NCBI GenBank assembly: GCA_026705025.1
Contig: JAPPBN010000054.1
Location: 1-64,000, forward strand
Length of the DNA: 64,000 nucleotides
From: Bin125 sp026705025
Lineage (GTDB): Bacteria > Chloroflexota > Dehalococcoidia > Bin125
Direction: 5' to 3'
Shown here: positions 34,271 to 42,447 of the stretch, piece after piece
How positions within the stretch are numbered: the stretch's first letter is position 1
How the letters are laid out: the number at the start of each line of letters is the position of its first letter
The notes under the pieces: model-generated
What the model was told of the DNA's origin: nothing
The model's input: the letters and a program-made list of their open reading frames with translations, nothing else
The model's database searches: none
Translations under genes and position numbers: made by a program

Positions 34271-34365
34271 ATCTGGACAGATCTGGACGAATCTGGACAG
34301 ATCTGGACTGATCCGGACAATCTGAATCACAATTCCCAGCCCACGACGCCAGATCGTCGATTTTG
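34271..34365 (+). promoter_or_regulatory. Array of five 10-bp-phased direct repeats plus conserved block, copy 1
   Basis: Five consecutive decamers (ATCTGGACAG, ATCTGGACGA, ATCTGGACAG, ATCTGGACTG, ATCCGGACAA) put GGAC at 34275, 34285, 34295, 34305 and 34315. Seven bases later comes a block starting CACAATTCCC, then GCCCACGACG and ATCGT-CGATT (34328-34365). The same order occurs upstream of the DinB gene (46725-46800, minus strand). It lies about 65-160 bp before the LLM oxidoreductase start and is oriented toward it. The rest of the 366-bp spacer holds the SOS promoter and an AT-rich TATATA stretch at about 34170. Confidence 0.6.
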
Positions 34366-34429
34366 CGGCCAAATTCCTCTCCGATGCCCCGTTCTCTATC
34401 CTGAATCTTTGAGTTGCGTGAGGTGAACC

Positions 34430-35542
34430 ATGCCCGTCGAATTCCTGGGAATGATTGGCGTCAAGCCGTCCGAGTCCAACGCTGCGATGCACATCATCGG
34501 CGGCGGCATCGACCATGACTACCTCTGTCGATTCACGAAAGCCCACGAAGACTCCGACTTCGACGGCGTCCTCGTCGGCTACACCTCCGGCGCCGCCGAC
34601 GGTCTCCACGTCGCCCAGGCCGCTGCCGCCTGCAGCGAGCGGATTAAGTTCCTCATCGCCCACCGACCGGGATTCGTCGCCCCGACCCTCGCCGCGCGCA
34701 AGTTCGCCACGCTCGACTTCTTCACTAATGGGCGCGTCTCCGTCCACATCATCACCGGCGGACACGACGTCGAACAGCAGCGCGACGGGGACTGGAAGGG
34801 CCACGACGAGCGCTACCGCCGCACCGACGAGTACCTCAGCATTCTGCGCCGCACCCTGGAACACGACGCCCACGGGCGCGAGCCCTTCGACTTCGACGGC
34901 GAGTTCTACCAGGTCGTCGGCCAGAACCCCGAGGTCACGCCAATCCAGCCCGGCGGCATCCCGCTCTACTTCGGCGGCGCATCCGACATCGCCTTCGAAA
35001 TCGGCGTCAAGCACGCCGACATCTACATGATGTGGGGCGAACCGCGCGCCTCGATCGCCTCCACAATCGAGCGCGTCCACGAGGGCGCCGCGAGGCACGG
35101 GCGCAAGCCCAGACTCTCCGTCTCTTTCCGCCCGATCATCGCCCCGACAGAGGAGCAGGCCTGGGAAAAGGCGCACAACTACCTCGCCGCGGTGCAAAAG
35201 CTCTCCAAGCAACCGCTCGACTTCCGTCCCCAGTCACGCGGCTCGCAGCGCCTGCTCGAGTTCGCCGCCCAGGGCGAAGTCCACGACGAGCGCCTCTGGA
35301 TGCCGATCGCTGGAGCCACCGGCGCCGCCGGTAACAGCACCGCCCTCGTCGGAACCCCCGAGCAGGTCGCCGAAGTCCTGCTCAAGTACATCGACCTCGG
35401 CGTCACCACCATCCTCATCCGTGGCTTCGAACCCCTGCCCGACGCCATCGATTACGGCCGGGAACTGATCCCCATGGTCAAAGCCGAAGTCGCCCGCCGC
35501 GACGCCGATGCGGCCCGCCAGACGGCAGCGGTCGCAGACTGA
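34430..35542 (+). CDS. LLM-class flavin-dependent oxidoreductase, SsuD-like
   Basis: A 370-residue luciferase-like monooxygenase closest to the alkanesulfonate monooxygenase (SsuD) group. It has IAHRPGFVAPTLAARKFATLD, the FMN-phosphate region VHIITGGHDVEQQRDGD, HDERYRRTDEYLSILR, and YFGGASDIAFEIGVKHADIYMMWGEP. SsuD-type enzymes use reduced FMN and oxygen to cleave C-S bonds; other substrates are possible in this expanded family. GAGGTGA precedes the ATG. A phased repeat array lies upstream. The M28-like gene follows 2 bp after the stop, so the two form an operon. Confidence 0.88.
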   Translation: MPVEFLGMIGVKPSESNAAMHIIGGGIDHDYLCRFTKAHEDSDFDGVLVGYTSGAADGLHVAQAAAACSERIKFLIAHRPGFVAPTLAARKFATLDFFTNGRVSVHIITGGHDVEQQRDGDWKGHDERYRRTDEYLSILRRTLEHDAHGREPFDFDGEFYQVVGQNPEVTPIQPGGIPLYFGGASDIAFEIGVKHADIYMMWGEPRASIASTIERVHEGAARHGRKPRLSVSFRPIIAPTEEQAWEKAHNYLAAVQKLSKQPLDFRPQSRGSQRLLEFAAQGEVHDERLWMPIAGATGAAGNSTALVGTPEQVAEVLLKYIDLGVTTILIRGFEPLPDAIDYGRELIPMVKAEVARRDADAARQTAAVAD

Positions 35543-35544
35543 CC

Positions 35545-36675
35545 ATGAACGACGCCGAGCGCCGCATCCGCGCCTACGAGGAGATGGGCATCCACCGCAC
35601 CGGCCGCGAGGCCGACAACACGACCACCTGGTGGATGATCGAAGAACTGCGCAGAATCGGCGTTGACGCCGACCACCAGACCTGGCGCTTCCCCCGCGTC
35701 GAAATCCACGACGCCTCAATCCGCTTCGGCCCCTGGGACATTCCCGCCGTCCCGACCTTTGACGGCGCCTTCACCGACCACAACGGCCTCACCGCAACAC
35801 TGCGCACTGACAACGGCCCTGGCGTCGTCGTCTGGGAGTTCGCCCACGACGACCAGGAGCGCATGGCCGCCGGCATCTACTCGTCCTTCGAGCTCGCACG
35901 CCAGGATGGCGCCGACGGCATCATCCTCGTCATGGGTGACCCCGACGGCCATCCAGTCCTGCGCAACGCCGAGCGACCCCTGGACCCCATCGAACTGCCC
36001 GTCCTCCAGGTCGCGCCAATAGACGCCGGACCGATCCTCGACGCCATCGGCTCCGAGGCAACCATGATCAGCGACGGCGGCCGAGTCGACGCGCCCGCCG
36101 ACAACGTGACCGCAACCATTCCAGGCGCCGACCCCGACGCCGAGCCCGTCGTCCTGATGACGCCCAAGTCAGGCTGGTACACCTGCGCCGCCGAGCGCGG
36201 TGGTGGGATCGCCATTTGGATGGAAGTCGCCGGACGAATCGCCGCCAATCCCGCACGCCGCACCCTCAACCTCGTCGCCTCCAGCGGACACGAACTCCAC
36301 CACCTCGGCCTCGACCACTACATCCACGAACTCGGCGACTCCGCTCACGATGTCCACGCCTGGATGCACCTGGGAGCCTCCATCGGCTCCCGAAACGGGC
36401 AAGCCGCCTACGCCGCCTCCGACGACGAACTCTTCAACGTCGCCACCGACGCCCTCAACGCGCAAGGCCTCAAGCGCCGCGCATTCCCCGTCGGCAACGC
36501 CGGCTACGGAGAAGCCCGCAACATCGGAGAAATCAACGGCCGCTTCGCTTCCTTCCTCGGAGGCCATCCCTACTTCCACAGCCCTCTCGACACCTACGAC
36601 CGCTGCGTCGACTCCGAATCCCTCGCCAGGCACACCGACGCCGCCGAACAGATCGTCCGCTACATGCTCCGGTAG
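35545..36675 (+). CDS. M28-like peptidase-fold protein with degenerate metal site
   Basis: A 376-residue protein with the layout of M28 aminopeptidases. A PA-like insert domain lies at about 50-190 (VVVWEFAHDD...GADGIILVMGD), followed by a catalytic-like domain containing NLVASSGHELHHLGLDHYI and PYFHSPLDTYDRC. The usual first ligand motif HxD is replaced by MTPKSGWYT, and the EE pair by GHELHH. The last His (FHSP) is kept. It may therefore bind metal differently or be a non-peptidase relative. It has no signal peptide and lies 2 bp behind the LLM gene. I would not assign peptidase activity without test. Confidence 0.7.
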   Translation: MNDAERRIRAYEEMGIHRTGREADNTTTWWMIEELRRIGVDADHQTWRFPRVEIHDASIRFGPWDIPAVPTFDGAFTDHNGLTATLRTDNGPGVVVWEFAHDDQERMAAGIYSSFELARQDGADGIILVMGDPDGHPVLRNAERPLDPIELPVLQVAPIDAGPILDAIGSEATMISDGGRVDAPADNVTATIPGADPDAEPVVLMTPKSGWYTCAAERGGGIAIWMEVAGRIAANPARRTLNLVASSGHELHHLGLDHYIHELGDSAHDVHAWMHLGASIGSRNGQAAYAASDDELFNVATDALNAQGLKRRAFPVGNAGYGEARNIGEINGRFASFLGGHPYFHSPLDTYDRCVDSESLARHTDAAEQIVRYMLR

Positions 36676-37917
36676 TCAGATGATCGCGGACCGCCGCAGC
36701 CGGGCCAACTCTGACTTCGCAACCCCAACCTCCGACAGCACCTCCGCCGTGTGCTCACCCAGCAGCGGCGCCCGACGCCGAATCATCCACGGACTCTCAC
36801 TGAGCTTGTACGGCGCACCCGGCAGCCTGACCGGTTCCTCAAACTCCGGATGCGCGATCTCCGTCCAGAACTCCCGCGCCCGCAGATGGTCCGACTCTGC
36901 CACCTCGCCAATCGTGTGCACCGGTTGGAACGAGATGTGGTTCTCGCCGAACAGCTCCATCAACTCGGCCTTCGTCCGCTCCTTCATCCACGGATGCCAG
37001 AACGCGTCCAGATCCTCGCTGTGCTGAAACGCGAGCCAACGGTTCTGCAGCCGTTCATCGTGCTGCCATTCCGGATCACCCATCAGCTCAAGAAACCGGC
37101 TCCACTGCCGGTCGACCATCGTGATCACTTCGTAGTAGCCGTCCTTCACAGGCGTCACCTGCCACGGATAGAAGGCGTTCATGTGCGTCCCGGCCCGACC
37201 CCGCGACTGCCCCGTGAAGACGAACGTCGCCACCCCGGCCCCGGCCATCACGTTGCTGATGATGTCGACGATCGACAGCCACGCGTGCTGTCCCAACCCG
37301 TCTTCACGCGTCGCCCGTCGCGCCAATAGTGCCGCGATCGCCGCGTGGATGCCGCCCTGAAACTGCGGAGCGTCGTAGGGCAGACCCAGCGGCGCGCGAT
37401 CCGGATCGCCAATCCGATACGAGATCCCGCTCGCCAGCGACGCGATCAGCGACTGCGCCCGCCAGCCCTCGCGCTGCGTGCCAATCCCGAACACCGTGAT
37501 CGTCACCTGGTTGAACTCCGGCGCATCGGCCGACAGGTCTTCCCAGGTCAAACCCAGCGATCGCTGCTCCGCAATATGTCGCGACGTAATCACGGTCCCG
37601 CAACGACGCGCCAGCCCTCGATACATCCGTCGACCGGCCGCTGACTCCAGATCCAGCGTCACGCTGCGCTTGTTGGTGTCGAGAAAGAGGTGCAGCCCGC
37701 TCCGCTCCCGCCGCGGCTCGTCCTTCGGGAACGGAGACAGGCGCCGCACCTCATCACCGCCTGGAACCTCGACTTTGATTACGTCGGCGCCCAGGTCGGC
37801 GAGCAGTTTGCCCGCATACGACGCAGCGATCCCGCCCCCGTCCTCGAGCACTGTCATGCCGGCCAGCGCAGCCGTTGAAGCCCCTGCCCTTGGTTCTCCG
37901 GTGGTCTCAGTCGTCAT
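36676..37917 (-). CDS. CaiB/BaiF-type CoA-transferase family protein
   Basis: A 413-residue family III CoA-transferase homologue starting at ATG 37917 (MTTETTGEP); the open frame runs on upstream but into the divergent SDR gene. It has KLLADLGADVIKVEVPGG, DTNKRSVTLDLES and a full C-terminal domain (GAPYKLSESPW...LLGEHTAEVL). The position that usually holds the catalytic Asp (D-x3-G) reads YDAPQFQGGIH, so the Asp is displaced or replaced by Gln. Activity as a CoA-transferase is therefore less certain than for the gene at 22565. It converges on the M28-like gene with adjoining stops and is divergent from the SDR (60 bp). Confidence 0.84.
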   Translation of the reverse strand: MTTETTGEPRAGASTAALAGMTVLEDGGGIAASYAGKLLADLGADVIKVEVPGGDEVRRLSPFPKDEPRRERSGLHLFLDTNKRSVTLDLESAAGRRMYRGLARRCGTVITSRHIAEQRSLGLTWEDLSADAPEFNQVTITVFGIGTQREGWRAQSLIASLASGISYRIGDPDRAPLGLPYDAPQFQGGIHAAIAALLARRATREDGLGQHAWLSIVDIISNVMAGAGVATFVFTGQSRGRAGTHMNAFYPWQVTPVKDGYYEVITMVDRQWSRFLELMGDPEWQHDERLQNRWLAFQHSEDLDAFWHPWMKERTKAELMELFGENHISFQPVHTIGEVAESDHLRAREFWTEIAHPEFEEPVRLPGAPYKLSESPWMIRRRAPLLGEHTAEVLSEVGVAKSELARLRRSAII

Positions 37918-37977
37918 CTGAGTGAGGGTAGCGCTAGCCTCTGACACACTATCCGCCGAGCAAGCAGGAGGTGCCCG

Positions 37978-38799
37978 ATGGACGACCTGAGCGGCAAGGT
38001 GGCGCTGGTGACCGGCGCCGGATCGGGCATCGGACGCGGTATTGCGCTCGCCTGCGCCGACGAAGGCATGCACGTCATCCTCGCCGACGTGCAGGAAGGC
38101 ACCGCCCAGGCGGTCGCCGCCGAGGTCGAAGCGAAGGAAGTTCAGGCACTCCCGGTCGACCTCGACGTCACCGACGCCGTCGGCTACGAATGGTTGGCCG
38201 AGCAGGTGTATGCGCAATTCGGCGAACTCAATCTGCTCGTCAACAACGCTGGTGTCCTGACCGGCGGCGTCGTCAGCGAAGCAAGTCAAGCCGACTGGGA
38301 CTGGACCTTCTCGGTCAACATGTACGGGATTGTCAACGGAGTCCAGGCCTTCCTCCCGCGCATGCGGTCTCAGGACGGGGACGCCCACATCGTTAACACC
38401 GTCTCGATGGCCGGACTGCGCCTGAACGAGGTCATCCCACTGGGCGTCTACAGCGCGAGCAAGCACGCCGCCTTTGCGTATTCGGAGTCGCTGCGCGACG
38501 AACTGGCGGCCGAAGGTATCGGCGTTTCAGCTCTCTGTCCAGGCGGTGTCGACACCCTGATCGGCGAGGCCGGACGCAACCGGCCGGATCAGTTCGGAGG
38601 AGCCACCGAGGGAGCCGCGCGGGGCTTCAGTCCGGGAGCAATGTCGCAGCAGATGAACCCCGAGGATGTCGGCCGCATCGTCATCAAGGGAGTCAAAGCG
38701 AACCGCTGGCTGATCTTCTCCCACCCCGAGCTGCGCCCGCACGTCGAACGACGTTACCAGCGCATCATGGACGACTTCGACTTCTTCGCCAACGACTGA
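37978..38799 (+). CDS. Short-chain dehydrogenase/reductase
   Basis: A 273-residue classical SDR. It has the cofactor motif TGAGSGIG (12-19), NNAG (89-92), Asn114, the catalytic Ser143 (TVSMAG) and Tyr158-x3-Lys162 (YSASK). VLADVQEG after beta2 carries an Asp that favours NAD over NADP. AGGAGG lies just upstream of the ATG. It reduces or oxidises an alcohol/ketone; the substrate is unknown. It is followed by a palindromic repeat and an MBL hydrolase on the same strand. Confidence 0.91.
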   Translation: MDDLSGKVALVTGAGSGIGRGIALACADEGMHVILADVQEGTAQAVAAEVEAKEVQALPVDLDVTDAVGYEWLAEQVYAQFGELNLLVNNAGVLTGGVVSEASQADWDWTFSVNMYGIVNGVQAFLPRMRSQDGDAHIVNTVSMAGLRLNEVIPLGVYSASKHAAFAYSESLRDELAAEGIGVSALCPGGVDTLIGEAGRNRPDQFGGATEGAARGFSPGAMSQQMNPEDVGRIVIKGVKANRWLIFSHPELRPHVERRYQRIMDDFDFFAND

Positions 38800-38838
38800 T
38801 CCCCTCCCCCCGTGGGAGAGGGTTAGGGTGAGGGCGGC
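38800..38838 (+). repeat. Palindromic repeat, CCCCTCCCCCCGTGGGAGAGGG class
   Basis: A hairpin immediately after the SDR stop, followed by TTAGGGTGAGGGC. It is the same family as 18237-18271 and 59612-59655. Confidence 0.6.
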
Positions 38839-38881
38839 AGTGTCGCGGTCCGGCCATGGCGATAAATCCTAGGAGCAGCAG

Positions 38882-39832
38882 GTGAGCACGGAACACACCA
38901 CCCCAACCGACATCCTCCCCGACCCGGAGGTGGTAGAAGTCTCAGACGGCATCTTCGCCTACATCCAACATGACGGCTCATGGTGCCTGAACAATCCGGC
39001 CTTCATCGATGTCGGCGACCAGGTCATCGCGATTGACGCCTGCGCCAACGAACGCCGCACCCGCCTCTTCCGCGAAGCGATCGCGAGCATCTCTCCCAAT
39101 CCCGTACGCACGCTGGTCAATACCCACGCGCACATGGACCACACCTACGGCAACTGCCTCTTCTCTGACGACGCAGTCATCATCGGACACCGAAACTGCC
39201 GAGACCAGATCCTCAGGGAAGCGCCCGGTCAGCTTGAGCGCGTCTCAGTCATGTTCCCCGCCGTCGAGTGGGGCGACGTCACCCCGGTCGCGCCCAATGT
39301 CGTCTTCGACGACACGATGACCCTCTACGCCGGCGACCTCGAACTGCAGCTGATCTACGTCTCGCCCGCACACACCAACACCGACGCGGTGGTCTGGATT
39401 CCCGAGCGCAGAATCCTGATCGCCGGCGACATCATCTTCAACCAGGGCACCCCGTTCGCACTGATGGGCTCTGTCGCCGGCTGGCGCTCCGCACTCGAAC
39501 GCCTCAAGGAGCTTCCGATCGACACGGTCATCGCCGGCCACGGTCCGGTCGCCGACGCTTCCGTGCTCGATGAGGTCGACGCCTACCTGGAGTTCGTACA
39601 GGACTCCGCGAAGTCGGCCTACGACGCTGGAGTTGATCCGCTACAGGCCGCCCGCGATCTCGACCTCGGCCGTTTCGGCGAATGGACCGACGAAGAGCGG
39701 ATCGTCGGCAACCTGCACCGCGCCTACAGCGAACTCAGGGGCGAAGAGTGGGGCGCAGAGATTGACATGGCAACCGCCTTCGGTCAGATGATCGAATTCA
39801 ACGGCGGCAAGCCGCTGCGCTGCCTGGCGTAA
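38882..39832 (+). CDS. MBL-fold metallo-hydrolase
   Basis: A 316-residue metallo-beta-lactamase-fold protein starting at GTG 38882 behind AGGAG. The signature NTHAHMDHTYGN gives His82, His84, Asp86 and His87. Later motifs include VSPAHTNTDAVVW and the metal-bridging Asp in LIAGDIIF, and the final His in VIAGHGPV. The spacing fits the cyclase/quinoprotein-relay MBL subfamily rather than a true beta-lactamase, and there is no signal peptide. The substrate may be a thioester or lactone; this is unknown. Confidence 0.88.
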   Translation: MSTEHTTPTDILPDPEVVEVSDGIFAYIQHDGSWCLNNPAFIDVGDQVIAIDACANERRTRLFREAIASISPNPVRTLVNTHAHMDHTYGNCLFSDDAVIIGHRNCRDQILREAPGQLERVSVMFPAVEWGDVTPVAPNVVFDDTMTLYAGDLELQLIYVSPAHTNTDAVVWIPERRILIAGDIIFNQGTPFALMGSVAGWRSALERLKELPIDTVIAGHGPVADASVLDEVDAYLEFVQDSAKSAYDAGVDPLQAARDLDLGRFGEWTDEERIVGNLHRAYSELRGEEWGAEIDMATAFGQMIEFNGGKPLRCLA

Positions 39833-39843
39833 GCGGAAAAGAA

Positions 39844-39976
39844 GAGCTCCCCCTTTGGGGGAGCTGTCGCGCAGCGACTGAGGGGGCAGCTGAACCAGGC
39901 AGTGAATGCAAGCCATCCCCTCAGGCGGCGTGGCCCCCTCCGCCCTTTCGGGGCGCCTCCCCCAGAGGGGGAGGTC
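39844..39976. repeat. Two palindromic repeat elements facing each other
   Basis: 39844-39890 is a copy of the 16729-16772 element (GAGCTCCCCC hairpin plus GTCGCGCAGCGAC). 39931-39976 is an inverted copy of the 4312-4355 element (GGGGCGCCTCCCCC, GGGGGAGGT). They fill the 181-bp gap between the convergent MBL and R2-like genes. Confidence 0.65.
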
Positions 39977-40013
39977 TGCTGAATCCCTGCTCTTCTCCAA
40001 AGGGAGGACCCGA

Positions 40014-41108
40014 TTAGATCGGAATCTTCTCGACCTCTTCGGCCGGCATGATCCCGGCCCATTTGCGCAGTTCCTCGTTCAGGCGATCCTCGCGGTCACC
40101 CAGGTGGCACTCACGCAAGTAGCCGAGATACGTCTCGACCTGTTCGCGGCGCAGCTCCGCGACGTCCGCCATCGCCTCCTCGGCGCCTTCGCGGCCGTCG
40201 CCCATGATCACGCCCAGCGCGCTGTACAGCGTGTCGTCGCCGTCCTTGGCCAGGTACCACTCGGCCTTGTTCAGGTAGCGGTGGACTTCTTCGCGCCGAT
40301 CCGGCTCCCGCAGCATCAGGTAGCGCATGTGGTCGACGAAGTACGCCAGGTGGCGTTCGATGTCTTTCTGGCAGAGCTCGTAGATCTTCCGCTCCGCTTC
40401 GGTCTGAGCCAGTTGCTCACCGTGGCGCAACAGCGCGATCAGCATCGCGTCGTGCATCACCGACGCGACGCAGAACTCGCTGAAGGTGTACGACTGGGTC
40501 AGCGGCAGGAACTTCCAGTTGCGGCCGCCGCGGCCCAAGCCGCCGCCGTTGGCCAGCGCCCGCTTGCGCCAGACCTCATACAGCCGAGCGCCGTCAAAGA
40601 TCATTGTGCCCAGGAAGAGCTTGACCTCGATGTAGCCGTAGGAAATCTCCTGTAGCCAACGACCGGTGGTCTGTGCCTTGGTCCAGCCGTACTCCGAGAT
40701 CAACGTGGCGATCTGGCAGACCGCACGCTCCAGGTCGGAGCCGATCGGCGCCAGCGACTCCCAGGGAATGTCCGCCGAAGAGTTCCAGCGATCCGCAATC
40801 GCATCCTCGTACAGCCCGGCGCAGAGATCCGACCAGACTTCCGACTTACTGAAGATCGAATAGCCCATCTGCTCCGTGCGGGTGTCGGGAATCGCGCCAC
40901 GGGGAATCTCCGTGTTGTTGTCCCAGTGCTCCGGCACCTCGCCGTAGATGTCGACGTTGAGATACTCGAAGCGCAGGCCCCCATTCTCAGGCGTCGCCTG
41001 TTCCTTGGCTTTGACGCCCCAGTGGACGGGAATGTCCAGCCAATTGGAAGGTAAGCCGGACTGTTCCAGACGTTCCTTGGCCGCCGCGACGACATCGCTC
41101 TCAGGCAT
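40014..41108 (-). CDS. R2-like ferritin-fold protein with degenerate metal site
   Basis: A 364-residue paralogue of the next gene upstream. Shared blocks include FRKRALANGGG (here WRKRALANGGG) and a C-terminal helical region. In the neighbour the two E-x2-H motifs are EARH and ESRH. Here they read GARL (Gly173, Leu176) and IERH (Ile250, His253), and the third Glu is Asp220. Only Glu139 and His253 remain of six ligand positions, so a diiron or Mn/Fe site is unlikely. I start at ATG 41108; the open frame further upstream enters a hairpin element. It may be a structural partner of the intact paralogue. Confidence 0.75.
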   Translation of the reverse strand: MPESDVVAAAKERLEQSGLPSNWLDIPVHWGVKAKEQATPENGGLRFEYLNVDIYGEVPEHWDNNTEIPRGAIPDTRTEQMGYSIFSKSEVWSDLCAGLYEDAIADRWNSSADIPWESLAPIGSDLERAVCQIATLISEYGWTKAQTTGRWLQEISYGYIEVKLFLGTMIFDGARLYEVWRKRALANGGGLGRGGRNWKFLPLTQSYTFSEFCVASVMHDAMLIALLRHGEQLAQTEAERKIYELCQKDIERHLAYFVDHMRYLMLREPDRREEVHRYLNKAEWYLAKDGDDTLYSALGVIMGDGREGAEEAMADVAELRREQVETYLGYLRECHLGDREDRLNEELRKWAGIMPAEEVEKIPI

Positions 41109-41139
41109 GGTCAATCTCGCAATCCAAGATTCATCCGTC

Positions 41140-41226
41140 GTAGGGGCGACCCTTACGGTCGCCCTCCGACAACGTTCGCGCCAATGGCGTTGTACAGGTA
41201 AGGGCGACCACAAGGGTCGCCCCTAC
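41140..41226. mobile_element. 87-bp MITE-like hairpin element
   Basis: Near-perfect terminal inverted repeats of about 27 bp begin GTAGGGGCGACCCTT at both ends (left continues ACGGTCGCCC, right GTGGTCGCCC). An inner inverted repeat (ACAACG...CGTTGT) is present, so the whole element folds on itself. No open frame is inside. It sits between the two R2-like paralogues and probably splits an ancestral tandem pair. Confidence 0.65.
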
Positions 41227-41252
41227 ATTGATGCGTTGGCGCGCCTCAGGTT

Positions 41253-42320
41253 CTAACTCTCGTCGAGCGCACCCGCCAGTGCCGGGTGCAGACGTCCGCT
41301 CTCAAGGCGTCCGCCCAGTCCGGCCACGTCGAGTCGGTGCAGGTACTCCAGCACCTGCTTGCGACGTACGTGCCAGAAGAGACGCCAGCCCTCGTCGACA
41401 TCGCCGTCGCCGAGCAGATAGACCAGCGCGCCGGCGAGGCCGGGGTTGACCTGGTCCGGGTCGACGGTCGAGTTCTCAAACATGTCGAGCGTCCAGTGGA
41501 CTTCCTCGGCCTTCTCGGGGTCGTTCTCCAGCGTGTACTTCAGGTGCGTCACGCCGTAGGCGACATGGCGCGACTCGTCTTGCGCCGCCAGGCGGAAGAT
41601 CCGCTTCTCGGCCTCGTTGTGCGCGATCAGCTCGCCCAGCCGGAAGAGCGACTGCACGAAACCCTCACCGAGGATGTGCAGCATCGAGGACATCTGGGTG
41701 AAGTCCTCTGCCTCAAGGATCTGGCGCAGGCCGCCACCACCGCCTTGCAACAGCAGGCCGCCGCCGTTGGCCAGCGCGCGCTTGCGGAAGACGTCGGTGT
41801 GGCGTGCTTCGTCCATCACCTGCGACATCAGGAAGAGGCCCGACTCGAAGTGATCGGCGGCAATCCGCGGCAGCCACTTGCCCGGCACATCGCCGGCAAT
41901 GAACTCGACCTCGGTCAGCGAGGTGCACAGCTGCGCCATGGCGCGCTCGATGTCCTCGGGCAACTCGTCCATCGTGTCCCAGGGGATGTCGGTCGCCGAC
42001 GACCACTGACGCGAGACTGCCTCGTCATAGAGCAATCCGGCCGACTCCGAGAAGGTCTCGGTCGCGTCGCCCAGCACCCACGGCGTCATTCGCGGCGCGG
42101 CGCCCTCTGGCGGAGCAGCCCCGCGCGGCCGGGCTGAGTTGTCCTCGGACGTCGCCGGAATGTCGCCGTACAGGGACTTGTTGATCTGCTGCAGGGTCAA
42201 ACCCTTGCGCCCAGGTTCAGCCGAGACGCCCCACTCCGTATCCAGGTTCAACCAGGACAGATCAAGCTCCGGAACCTCCGGCTCGAGTTGCAGTTCGTCC
42301 AGCTTGTCAGCGGTCACCAT
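41253..42320 (-). CDS. R2-like diiron/ferritin-fold protein
   Basis: A 355-residue protein of the ribonucleotide-reductase-R2-like ferritin superfamily, starting at ATG 42320. Candidate metal ligands are Glu137 or Glu139 (LTEVEF), Glu171 and His174 (DEARH), Glu219 (LGEGF), and Glu249 and His252 (DESRH). This is the arrangement of R2, R2lox and related oxidases. The spacing of 78 residues between the two E-x2-H motifs is shorter than in R2lox. No R1 large subunit is nearby, so an oxidase or oxygenase role is more likely than nucleotide reduction. A degenerate paralogue follows downstream after an 87-bp hairpin element. Confidence 0.8.
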   Translation of the reverse strand: MVTADKLDELQLEPEVPELDLSWLNLDTEWGVSAEPGRKGLTLQQINKSLYGDIPATSEDNSARPRGAAPPEGAAPRMTPWVLGDATETFSESAGLLYDEAVSRQWSSATDIPWDTMDELPEDIERAMAQLCTSLTEVEFIAGDVPGKWLPRIAADHFESGLFLMSQVMDEARHTDVFRKRALANGGGLLLQGGGGGLRQILEAEDFTQMSSMLHILGEGFVQSLFRLGELIAHNEAEKRIFRLAAQDESRHVAYGVTHLKYTLENDPEKAEEVHWTLDMFENSTVDPDQVNPGLAGALVYLLGDGDVDEGWRLFWHVRRKQVLEYLHRLDVAGLGGRLESGRLHPALAGALDES

Positions 42321-42447
42321 CGTCAAACTCCTCAAGCAGTCGCGGACCATCCCGCACGGGCACTGTGTACTCGGTTACAAGATAGGGGGTTCGCCCTGGA
42401 GTTGTCGAGACCCTGTAAGAGCCGCCTCTGGACTGTCGGGGAGCAGA

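Noticed and set aside
34271..34320. CRISPR array or plasmid-type iterons
   Set aside because: Units are only 10 bp with no spacers, and there is no replication gene or Cas gene nearby.
41253..42320. Class I ribonucleotide reductase beta subunit
   Set aside because: The ferritin-fold ligands fit, but there is no radical-Tyr context I can place, no R1 gene, and a degenerate paralogue is linked instead.
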